Assembly (NCBI RefSeq): GCF_001039355.2
Contig: NW_019775515.1
Coordinates: 66,984-90,735 of the forward strand
Source of the DNA: Lingula anatina
Lineage: Eukaryota > Brachiopoda > Lingulata > Lingulida > Lingulidae
Direction of reading: 5' to 3'
Length of the DNA stretch: 23,752 nucleotides
The notes under the pieces are model-generated. The model ran no database searches. It was given only the letters and a program-made list of their open reading frames with translations, and was not told where the DNA came from. Position 1 is the first letter of the stretch, and every line of letters begins with the position of its first letter. The position numbers were made by a program, and so were the translations under genes. Shown here in pieces: positions 10,589 through 22,500 of the stretch.

Positions 10589-13500
10589 GTATTGCGTTTT
10601 TATTATTAAAATACTTTCAATCTTTAGCTATTTAAAGTTAAAATACTCGTATAACCTTGTAAAGAATTTTCAAAATCGATTCAACCTAGCAATAGCTTAA
10701 TTTTCCTTTTCTGAGTTCTTTTTTACTCGTTGTTGTTGTTCGTAATTTCTCCATGAGTATTTGAACACTTTGCGATTAGTAAACACACACTTCTCAAATA
10801 CTGCGAATTTAACTTGTTTAACTTTAATTTAACTTTTTCATTTGCATAGGTGCTGATATAGATGTCGGCCCTTCCTCAGCTGTCAGTGCCTCACTGGGGA
10901 AATCAGTTTCCATGTGGTGTAAAGTGAATACAGTCACTTCTGGGCTTTCTACAGAGTGGACCAGAGGGCCTATTGCTACCCCTACCTTACTGACACAAGA
11001 TTGTGTTAGTGTTGATTCAACCAAGTACAGTGTTAACCCATGTGATCAGACCAACCACAACTATACACTTGTTATATCCAATGTGCAGTTCTCAGATGCT
11101 GGGAGATATGCATGTGGTCACAGTAGCATGGGTAGTGACAGGGTCACTGTGACAGTGATTGGTAAGTGTCATTGGAAATATCAAAGGCGTGCTAATCATA
11201 ACATGCCCTTTGGAATGAAGCGTAGTTTCATGATGTTGTGAAATATTTCATTTCATGTGGCTGTTTTTGAATACCTCAATATGGCATGGAAAAGTTAAGA
11301 ATAATTATAGAAATAGAAAAAAAGAATGGAAAAATATCTATGGGATAATTACTAGTGTATGCATTTAACATAGATGTTTTGGCAAATATTTCTCTAAAGA
11401 CAATTTGGAGTAACAATTATATTCAACAATCAGCATTAAATGCCTTTTCTTCTTGATCCTTAGGGTTGGCAAAAATTACATTTTCGTTAATTCCAGCTGC
11501 TCCACAGGGAACTCGTCTCCTCAATTCCACAGCAGATACCAAGGTGACAGCTCAGCAGGACACCACATTTCTGTGTGAGACCAAGGCATATCCAGCAGCA
11601 ACTGTTACCTGGGAGGTAGATGGCACTGCAGTGACATCTGGTGTCACACACAGTAATTCACCAAGGGACGTCACCACACAGCTTATTACAACTACAAGTA
11701 CCCTGAAGCACATGTTCCAAAAGACCCAGGGTTCAAAGACTGTCACCTGTAAGGCCAGTAATAGTGCTTTTGGGTCAACTCCTGCAGTAGTCTCTGTGAA
11801 TGTGGACATAATTTGTAAGTATAAAGCCTTGTGACTCTGAATAGGATTATTTTGTGCTTCTTTTAAAAAGGTTTACTATGTTGTTGTATAAAGTAAAATG
11901 AATGAAATCAAACTGAATATAACACTGTACATAATTATTATTTAGGTAAAAACAGACACACATTGTATTGCAGGTAGAATATTCAGTTTCAGATATCTTT
12001 TCAACAGAATTATATGTAACTGTGACAAATAGCCAGTACGACCAGTGTGATATTTACCTTTTATGTATTATCATTAATAAGAAATAGCCATATTTTCTCA
12101 TGCAGGGCCAGTTGAGTCAGTGTCCCTAAACTGCACCAATTCCACACTTCACCTAGAGGGCGCTATTGTATACTGTCAGTGTCAGACAGTTGGTGGAAAT
12201 CCAGCAGGAATGGTAAAATGGACAGATGTCACAGCCAGACCTTCTCCATATACACTTCCTATAGATGCTACCAGAGGCAATAAAATATTTAGATGTGAGG
12301 GCTTCAATGATGTTAACACAAATAGACCTTCTGCAGCTATTCAACTGAATGTGGCTTGTAAGTTCTAGCTTTCAATTCATTTGTCTACAAAGATAGTGTA
12401 TCCGTAAATAATCTTTACCATTGATGAGCGTCTTTATTGTGCAACAACTTGAATTATTTCCACACGTAATGCTGTTTATATACGTAGTTTTTATTTGAAA
12501 TATAGGTTTCTTATCAGTGATAATAATGTTTTGAAACATCTGCACCTTACAGTATTATACAAGAGTTTGTTACATTGTATCTATATGTGTGAAATAAAAA
12601 AGTGAAATTGTTGATATGTTATAGAACTTGTAATCTTGATATTGGATATTTGCATGTCGGACATATAAGTAAGCAAATCATTCCAGATCCTCACAAATTC
12701 ATAAGTGCTGTATGTTAATTAGTATTGTATACATGTTGCAAGCTTGAAAAGCATGCTGGCCACTCGCATAAATGTTTAGGAACATGCACATTTTGCCTAG
12801 CTATATAATGTTTTGTTGACCAATTGGATGAAAGGTAAAAGTGTAGATATATAGGATTGTACATTTATAATTATGATGTTTGATATTTGCCTGTGTGTCA
12901 TACCATTTCAGATCCTCCCAGTAACGTGGGTATAACATCAAACCCTGTGTCACCCCTACTGGCTGACAGTACACCCACTTTAACTTGTGAGGCCAGTGAT
13001 AAGGGGAATCCTGCACCAAACTACCGTTGGTGGAATTCAAGTAACAACGATATCACAGACACAGAATCTGCTGGCAAATCAGTCATTACTGTAGGGCCTC
13101 TAACAGACAGAGATAATAGACAGATATATCACTGTGAAGCCTNTTTCGTTAATTCCAGCTGCTCCACAGGGAACTCGTCTCCTCAATTCCACAGCAGATA
13201 CCAAGGTGACAGCTCAGCAGGACACCACATTTCTGTGTGAGACCAAGGCATATCCAGCAGCAACTGTTACCTGGGAGGTAGATGGCACTGCAGTGACATC
13301 TGGTGTCACACACAGTAATTCACCAAGGGACGTCACCACACAGCTTATTACAACTACAAGTACCCTGAAGCACATGTTCCAAAAGACCCAGGGTTCAAAG
13401 ACTGTCACCTGTAAGGCCAGTAATAGTGCTTTTGGGTCAACTCCTGCAGTAGTCTCTGTGAATGTGGACATAATTTGTAAGTATAAAGCCTTGTGACTCT

Positions 13501-16500
13501 GAATAGGATTATTTTGTGCTTCTTTTAAAAAGGTTTACTATGTTGTTGTATAAAGTAAAATGAATGAAATCAAACTGAATATAACACTGTACATAATTAT
13601 TATTTAGGTAAAAACAGACACACATTGTATTGCAGGTAGAATATTCAGTTTCAGATATCTTTTCAACAGAATTATATGTAACTGTGACAAATAGCCAGTA
13701 CGACCAGTGTGATATTTACCTTTTATGTATTATCATTAATAAGAAATAGCCATATTTTCTCATGCAGGGCCAGTTGAGTCAGTGTCCCTAAACTGCACCA
13801 ATTCCACACTTCACCTAGAGGGCGCTATTGTATACTGTCAGTGTCAGACAGTTGGTGGAAATCCAGCAGGAATGGTAAAATGGACAGATGTCACAGCCAG
13901 ACCTTCTCCATATACACTTCCTATAGATGCTACCAGAGGCAATAAAATATTTAGATGTGAGGGCTTCAATGATATTAACACAAATAGACCTTCTGCAGCT
14001 ATTCAACTGAATGTGGCTTGTAAGTTCTAGCTTTCAATTCATTTGTCTACAAAGATAGTGTATCCGTAAATAATCTTTACCATTGATGAGCGTCTTTATT
14101 GTGCAACAACTTGAATTATTTCCACACGTAATGCTGTTTATATACGTAGTTTTTATTTGAAATATAGGTTTCTTATCAGTGATAATAATGTTTTGAAACA
14201 TCTGCACCTTACAGTATTATACAAGAGTTTGTTACATTGTATCTATATGTGTGAAATAAAAAAGTGAAATTGTTGATATGTTATAGAACTTGTAATCTTG
14301 ATATTGGATATTTACATGTCGGACATATAAGTAAGCAAATCATTCCAGATCCTCACAAATTCATAAGTGCTGTATGTTAATTAGTATTGTATACATGTTG
14401 CAGGCTTGAAAAGCATGCTGGCCACTCGCATAAATGTTTAGGAACATGCACATTTTGCCTAGCTATATAATGTTTTGTTGACCAATTGGATGAAAGGTAA
14501 AAGTGTAGATATATAGGATTGTACATTTATAATTATGATGTTTGATATTTGCCTGTGTGTCATACCATTTCAGATCCTCCCAGTAACGTGGGTATAACAT
14601 CAAACCCTGTGTCACCCCTACTGGCTGACAGTACACCCACTTTAACTTGTGAGGCCAGTGATAAGGGGAATCCTGCACCAAACTACCGCTGGTGGAATTC
14701 AAGTAACAACGATATCACAGACACAGAATCTGCTGGCAAATCAGTCATTACTGTAGGGCCTCTAACAGACAGAGATAATAGACAGATATATCACTGTGAA
14801 GCCTCTAATTATTACACTATAAACAAACCTTCCACGAGTCCGAATGCTACATACACACTGAATGTAGAATGTAAGTATAGTATAAAATACTAAGTCTTGT
14901 TAATATGAATTTTGAATTTTTTTGCAAAAATAAGGGGTGCTCCTTAGATTGGGATATTGACAACACAGGTACATGTATTTACAAACACTGAGAATGTCTA
15001 TATACACTGTATGTATGTAAATTTGTAGAATACCATAATGGAATATATTTTAGTGCTATTATAGTAACTGTAATAGTAGGTAAAATGCATTAAGGAACAA
15101 TGCTGTCACTGACACAGCTACACTAAAATGTGTTTGATTAATATATTCATTATGTTTTTGTTACAATCAGCCCTAATATACACGTGTTTGTTGCAATGGT
15201 TATTGGGTATTATGCTGTAATTAACTCACTTATGTATATACTGTTTCAAGTCTACGAGGTATAATTATTAAAGAAAAGGCTGATGAACAAAAATAAATCA
15301 CATTGTTTGTTACAGTTAACCCGATTATATCAACCCAAGCATCTCCAAGTAGTACAGTTAAAGAAGGAGATGATGTGACCTTGACCTGTGATGTAACCAA
15401 GTCCAACCCAACAGTTACAAGCTATGTTTGGAGTAGAACTCGAGACAGAAACAATGGCGTCCATAACCAGTCCTCATATACCATTAATCAGATACAGGTG
15501 GCGCAGAATGGGACATACACGTGTTATGCCACAGCACAGTCCAGTCGTCATGGCAACCTGGTCGGAGAGAGCAGTGTGACTTTGATAGTTAAATGTGAGT
15601 ACATAGTTACACACATCTTTACCCATGTAAATAAACATAACCTGATAGTAATCTAATGTTTGTGCTAAATATGTAGGCAAATTTATTAATGGCTTCTGTG
15701 CAAACAATTGGTCAAAAATAAGGAATTATCTTGTGTTTCCTGTGACTCTGGATAACAATATTCAGGACTGATGATGTTCATTTGTATTTTGAATGAAATA
15801 AACATTCCAGACCTGCGTGTCTCAGTAGAAAGTATCCCAGCCACACTAGAGAACAGCAGTGTCAGCATTCACTGTAAACCAGAGGGAATTCCTGCTTCAT
15901 TTGTTTATAGCAACTGGCAATTTCTGTCACTTATTGGACGACAACCTGTAGATCTACAGAGAAACCAAAACCCTCTGGTACTGAACAATGTACAGTACAC
16001 AGACGCTGGGACGTATATATGCACTGCTAGTAACTCCCAGTTCACGAAGACTTCTAATGGAACTTTAGCTGTCAAATGTAAGTGATTATTGTGGGGACAT
16101 TATTTTGTTTGACAACATTATTGGTATATACTTGCTCCAAATGTGGGTACAGAATACTTGAAGCAAAGTGGAATTAAATGATGTGATAGATCTATGTCTT
16201 TTGAATGAAATGTTTTGTAAACATCATTCCACATGATAATAGTTCCCTTCCTTCACTGTGTACAAGCTAGGGCATTATTCATGTCAGCCTTAAACTTTGT
16301 TGTCTCATAGATAGAAATATAGATAGATACATGTAGATCTGTCAGCATGACACAGTTTCTGGTAAGCACAGCTGTGGTGTATAATTACATTGGCTTGAAT
16401 CCAAATCCTTGAATTGAATGACATATATTGAAAAAAAGTATTGTATTTCTTCTTTGTGTTCAGATGCAGCAAAGAAGGACCCATCATCTGACCGAGTCAC

Positions 16501-19500
16501 AAACCTGGAAGTTTCAGCAGACATTGGAGAGTCTGCCACCTTGACCTTGTATGTCATTGCTTACCCAAAACCCACATCTTACTCCTGGAGAAAAATAAAT
16601 GGCAGTTTACCTTCTGCATACAACCAGACAGATCTGGAGTATAAATCAACACTGAGAGTTGACAGGTTGAGAGACAGTGATTACGGCACCTATGTATGTA
16701 GTGTGGACAACAGTATTGGACAGTCTGTGTTTTTATTCAAACTGGAAAGAAAAGGTGAGTGTGATGGATGTATTAAACAGGAAATATGTTTTATGAACAT
16801 ATAAGTGTGCATTCATGTACTTGAGGAAAATGGTGCACAGATTATTTTTAGTTTGCATGCACTGGTAATCAGTGCAAATAGGAATATCACTATAAATACA
16901 TACTAATTGTATGATATTCTGTTGCACTGGTACAATGTCAAAATAATGTAGTGTGTGCCAGCACATGAACAAATTGATTTATTATGTACAGACCCAGATG
17001 TGTCTGTACATATTGCCATCACCTGCGTCTGTCATCGCCGTCGTCGTTGCTGGCGCTGGCGCCGTGCACTTTCCTTGTAAACACGATAAGTGGAAGGCAG
17101 TTTTACTTTTTGGCTTTATATTTACAGAGCTGATGAATATTCAAAAAACGCAGGTCAAGTTCGAAAATCAGCATGTTCGGGCCATTATTGTAGAAATTAT
17201 GCTGTTTTTTTTTCACTTTTCAGCATATATGCAACACTGTAAACACTTTTCAAGGAAAACCGATAGGCCTGTTGTCATGAAACTCACAGGAGTAATCGAT
17301 CTTACTAAAACACAGGTCAAGTTTGAAAATCGGCATGATCAGGCCACTATTTAAGTAGTTATGCTGATTTTTTCATTTTTCATATATGCAACACTGTAAA
17401 CAAAATATAAGAAAAACAGGTAGACCAATTGTCATTAAACTCACAGGAGTGGTCAGTCTTACTAAAACGCAGGTTAAGTTTGAAATTCAGCATAATCGGG
17501 CCATTATTTTAGAAGTTATGCTGTTTTTTCACATTTCTCAGATTCAATTGTTAGGCATGTTAATAGCCTTATTATTTAACTAATTAGATACGTTAAAGAG
17601 TTTGTTTGACATTTCTTGCATCTTTACAACATTGTTAATTGATTATGTAAAAATGATGGTAAACTTGTTATCGTGTTTTGTGTAATAAAGTGTCAAAAAT
17701 GGAATCAAACTCATATCATAGCAGTTTGTCAGATTCAATCATTCAGTATGTTCAGAATCTCAAAATGGAGGAAATTGGACATTTAACACTGTTTTTTTTT
17801 TTTTTTTTTTTTTTTTGATAATTTTCCCATCTCATCAATTTTGTTAATTGATATAAAAATTGCAGTAAACTGTTTACTTTGTTTTATGTTAAAAAAAGTG
17901 TTAAAAATGGAAATAAACCCATGTCAAAACAGTGCTGTCTTGTTTACATTTTGGCATTTTGAAGGTGTGACTTTGAAGTTCCATTGGCCTGAAGACCTTT
18001 GCTGGTCATGTTTTCTGAATGTCCATGTTACTAATATTTTTAAAAATTGATGGTCATTATGCTGTTAAACATTATGTAATGTTGCATCAAAATTTGAAGA
18101 AACCCCTATTTTGGGCACTGCTCCCATGATGACCATTTCAGAAAAACCATGTCACTTACTGTTTTCAAACTAACAGGAAAGAAACATGGGACTAAAATAC
18201 AGCTTCAATAGGCAATGCAGTCTGTTTGGTAATTCTTTCTGCCAGTTAAACAGTTTTTTTGTGAAAATTTAATTTTTCATGTATTTTTCAGCTTATATGC
18301 AACACTGATAACACAATATAAGAAAAACAGATAGGCCAATTGTCATTATACTCACAGGAGTGGTCAATCTTACTAATACGCAGGTTGAGTTCGAAAATCA
18401 GCATTATTTTAGAAGTTATGCTGTTTTTTCTCATTTCCTCTTATTCAATTCTTAGGCATGTTAACAGTCTCATTATTGAACTAATAAGATACGTAAACTT
18501 GTTTGTTTGACATTTCCTGCATCTTTACAACATTGTTAGTTGATTATGTAAATATTTTGGTAAACTTGTTATCGTGTTTTGTGTAATAAAGTGTCAAAAA
18601 TGGAAATAAACTCAAATTATTGCAGTTTGTCAGATTCAATCATCCACTATGTTCAGAATCTCAGAATGGAGGAAATTGGACATTTAACACTGTTCTATTG
18701 ATATTTTTCCCATCTCATCAATTTTTTTAGTTGATTATATAAAAGTGGCAGTAAACTGTGAATTTTGTTTTATGTTAAAAATTGCTAAAAATGGAAAAAA
18801 ATACATTTCAGAACAGTGCTGTCTTGTTTACATTTTGGCATTTTCAAGTTGTGACTTTGAAGTTCCATGGGCCTGAAGACCTTTGCTAGTCACATTTTCT
18901 GAATGTCCAATGATACTGTTATTTTATTATTAAAAATTGATGATCATTATGCTGTTAAACATTATGTAATGTTGCATCAAAATTTGAAGAATCCCATATT
19001 TTGGGCACTGCTCTCATGATGAACATTTCAGGAAAACCATGTCACTTACTGTTCTCAAACTTACAGGAAAGAAACATGGGACTAAAATACAGCTGCAGTA
19101 GGCAATGCAGTCTGTTTGGTAAATTTTCTGGCAATTAAAGTTTTTTGTGAAAATATAATTTTTCACATATTGGCATTTTCAAGGTGTGACTTAGAACCTC
19201 CATGGGCTTGAAGACCCATGCTAGTCACATTTTCTGAAAATCCATGATACGTTTATTTTATTATTAAAAATTGATGGTCATTATGCTGTTAAGCATTAGG
19301 TAATGTTGCATCAAAATGGAAGAAAACACAATTTTTGGTGCTGCTGCCATGATGACCATTATGGGAAAACCATGTTACTTATGACTGTCAAACTTTCAAA
19401 AAAGAAACACAGGACTAAAATGCAGCCCGAGTTGGAAAAGCAGTCTAATTGGCTTCTTTTTCTGGAAGTTATACATTTGAGTGAAATATTCATTATTATC

Positions 19501-22500
19501 ATTTTGGCATATTCATTGTGGGACTCGGAGCTCCCATGGACATGAAGCTGAATGGTAATCAAGTTTTCTACATTTCCATGCTATTTATAGTCAATGATCA
19601 AAAATTGGTGATAATTATTCTGTTATTTATTATGTAATGTTACATCAAAATTGACAAAAATCTTTTTGCACTGCTACTACAAACATTATGAAAAGAAAAC
19701 TGTGTTACTTATAATTATTTTTAACTTAAAAGTATGATTTTTAGGATTGGCATGCAGTTCAAATAAGAAAGCCAGCTCAATTGGGTTATCATTTATTATT
19801 GAATTTATGCAGTTTTGTGTGAAATTTTCATTTTTCTCATTCTTGCATTTTCAAAGTGTGAACTTGAACTCCCATCGGCCTTATGCTGAAGCCTTATGCT
19901 TGTTACACATTTTACTTACATCAGTTTACCTGTTGAACATAATTAAAATTTGATGTTGAATTTGCAGTTAAGCATAATGTACTTTTGCATCAGAATTGAC
20001 AGTAGCCTATTTTGTGCATTGTTATTTTCTGCTTTTTGTCTGTACATTTGACAGCTTTGCTGCCTTATTATTATTATTATTATTATTGAAGTTGCACATC
20101 ATCTTATGTGATGGTACATTGTTAGGCATGAACTATGGTTCCAACAAGACTCCTCAAATCTCAAACACTTTACATAGAATTCGTCCAGTGTTTAACAATA
20201 TGGTCTTTTGAAGTACCAGACATATCAGTTGCGAACTTCTTCAACTGGGCCATAAATGTCTTTGTTGAGCTACCTGAGGAAAATGGTACACAGATTGTTA
20301 TTAGTCCGCATATACTGATAATAAGGGCAAATACCGAACATATACTAGCTATTGTGTTACTACCCAGTCACATTATAAAGGCATACTAATTGTATGATAT
20401 TGTTTATTCTTTTTCCAACCCAATCTGCCTCATTATGGAGGCCACACATGCGGCAATTGCTGTTCTGCTACTTATGAATCTTTACCTTGATGGCAGTGGT
20501 ACTGATGACCTTACCTTGTGCTGCACAGATCATTCATTCCATTTCCATCTTCAAACTTCCATCTTTCAGACAGTCCCATCACTACTTTCCAGCCACTGCC
20601 TTGAAACTGTCCATGCAACTGTTTCTTTCATCATGCCATTTATCTTGGCCTTTCTCCTCTTCTCATCAACACAAGTTGGGATTTTTCCCCTATCTTATCA
20701 CCATCAACTACCTTAAAATTTGCTGTACTCAGAAACCTTTCCACCAATGCCTTCACATAGTTCTCTAAACCCAGGACATCAAGGTGAAGAGTGTCTTCAC
20801 TGCTGAGTAATCTTCTTCCTCCCTCTCCCCTTGGCAAGTACAATCTATCAACATCACTCTTTGGATGGAGCCCCCCATGCATGGTTATCGATGTCCTTAT
20901 CTTTATTCATTCTATCAATTTCCTCACCAGACCAGTCTAGGAAAGTGGCCGAGTGCCTCAACAATGAAACAGCTCAAGTATTGATCCCCTTGATAAGATT
21001 TCCTTCATAACACTTATTAGTTTCTAAATTTTAAAATACCCCTTTCTCACTTTCACTTTCATTTCCCTCAATGCTTATAGCTATCCCCTTCCTGCAAACC
21101 TTTCATCACACTCTCATCAAGGAGTTTGATACCTTCATTGACAGCTATCCTGTCCTCATGGTAGGCACTGCACGCTTGTCAATCCCAAATTCCATACAGA
21201 TATCTTCACTTAAATCCCTTTTATACCAATGACTCCAGGTCTCTTTCGCTTTTGAAATAAAGTTTCTGATCATCCATGAACAGTAGGTGATTGATCCTTC
21301 CCCAGAATGGTAAAATCTATAACCATGGTTCGATTTATGTAAGATATGTGATAGGGATATCAGCTCTATAACAAACAACAATGGCAATAATGAGTCTCCT
21401 TTGAATTGTACCTCTCTTGATGCTGACTCCACTGGATGACTGGTCACCAGAATTCAATTCAACTTACTATTCCAACATGTTCTGCCAAAAAATCATGATA
21501 TCCAACCATCGATTCCCATCATTTGAGAAGATCCCAAGATTCATGAATGGGATATAGCATATTGTATGCCTTTCTATAATCTAACCACACACACAAATTT
21601 GTCTTCCTTTGACTCACCTCCCTCAGCACAATCCTGTCAATTAACAGCAGATTATTAGTCCCTATGGATCTCTTTGTGTATTCTTTCTAATCTTCTAACA
21701 ACAAATTCCTTTCAGGGTGTTCATACACATTATCAGCAATAATACTAGTAAACAATTTTCAGAGAAGCAATAGACAGGTGATTGGTCTATAACTGCTTGC
21801 TTCTCTTCTCTTTAATATATCCTTGCTATAAACACAGTCTATCCAGTTGCTATCCATTCATAGATATTGCCTCCGAACTGTGCCCAGCTTGGTTTCATTG
21901 AACGAAAGGTTCTATAGCCAATATGCTTGAATACAATCTGGCCCTGCAGCTTTCCCATTCAGTTTCATCTGCAACACTGTCATCAATGTGTCCTTTGTAA
22001 TGACAATGTTTGTCTTCCTTCACGCCACCCATGCAGCCATTCCGCATCTTAGTGGTGTTCTCTCTCTTCATCCCAGTCTGCATTCCAAATACCTCTTGCT
22101 TCTTCTGTGTCTGCATGGTGCATCATTACTTCTGCTTACTTATTATTAGGATTCCCCATAGGAGAATACTATTGTTTTTGCTGTTATTGTTATTAATCTG
22201 TGTAATTTTATGTTTATTCTATAAAGGGATTTCATTTATTTAAGGAAAGCCTGATGCTCCTTCCAATCTTGAAATGTTCAACGTGTCAGCCATCTCTATC
22301 ACTGTCCAGTGGACTTCAAACAAAGATGGGGGATATCCACAGACATTTCTGGTTGAGTATAAAACAGACGATGGACCATGGATATCTACGTCAGCAGTTT
22401 CAGATGCAGGTTATAAACAACCTGTGTTGAAAAAAGTGCCCAATCTACAACCAAATACTAACTACATGTTCAGAGTGGAATCAAGGAATGGCTATCAAGA

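Larger units (their letters stand above)
11482..14804. repeat. Direct duplication, two 1,661-bp blocks, near identical
   Basis: Block A is 11482-13142 and block B is 13144-14804, with a constant offset of 1,662. Each carries Ig2, Ig3 and the first part of Ig4 with their introns. Four differences were found by reading: 12312/13974, 12652/14314, 12741/14403 and 13027/14689. All are transitions and none is an indel. The near identity extends through the introns. The left edge lies just inside the Ig2 acceptor region and the right edge inside the Ig4 exon. Allelic overlap in the assembly is the likeliest cause; a very recent tandem duplication is the alternative. Confidence 0.95.
20415..22126 (-). 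mobile_element. Decayed non-LTR retrotransposon (LINE) reverse-transcriptase region, antisense to the host gene
   Basis: Reading the minus strand from high to low coordinates gives recognisable pieces of a LINE pol in the right order but in shifting frames with stops. They are a KAAGPDCIQAYWL-like segment (~21,960-21,910), SYRPITCL (fingers, ~21,800), a motif-A-like LDYRKAYN (~21,580), a motif-B region GDSLLPLLFV (~21,390), the catalytic motif C LLFMDDQKLY (~21,280-21,250), then GLHPKSDVDRLYLPR and GEGGRRLL (~20,870-20,800). The 3' part has CAAQ and NSNCRMCGLHNEAD, the start of a C-terminal Cys-His motif (~20,560-20,420). The element is inactive. Clade was not assigned; similar proteins in marine invertebrates are often labelled R2-like. 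Confidence 0.85.
16755..22244 (+). other. Large repeat-filled intron between Ig7 and FN3
   Basis: This 5.49-kb intron is ten or more times longer than the others. It holds 160-bp monomers, a ~911-bp tandem duplication, ~335-355-bp monomers, a TTA microsatellite and an antisense non-LTR retrotransposon relic. I looked for further Ig or FN3 exons (Cys/Trp/D-x-G-x-Y-x-C spacing with splice sites) and found none. Confidence 0.75.

Noticed and set aside
11552-11809. Minus-strand frame opposite Ig2 (and its twin at 13214-13471)
   Set aside because: Shadow of the Ig2 exon; no independent domain or splice support.
12887-13240. Open frame running from Ig4 through the N
   Set aside because: After the N it reads scrambled sequence from the next block; it is a product of the contig join, not a protein.
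16953-17354. 133-codon plus-strand frame
   Set aside because: Lies in the 160-bp repeat array; the protein itself shows the repeat period, so it is translated repeat DNA.
20390-20768. Overlapping plus-strand frames of 93 and 108 codons
   Set aside because: Opposite strand of the LINE relic; the minus strand carries the recognisable protein.
22010-22243. Plus-strand hydrophobic frame just before FN3
   Set aside because: Antisense of the LINE relic plus a T-rich intron end. The hydrophobicity comes from pyrimidine-rich sequence, and the FN3 acceptor at 22244 fits better.
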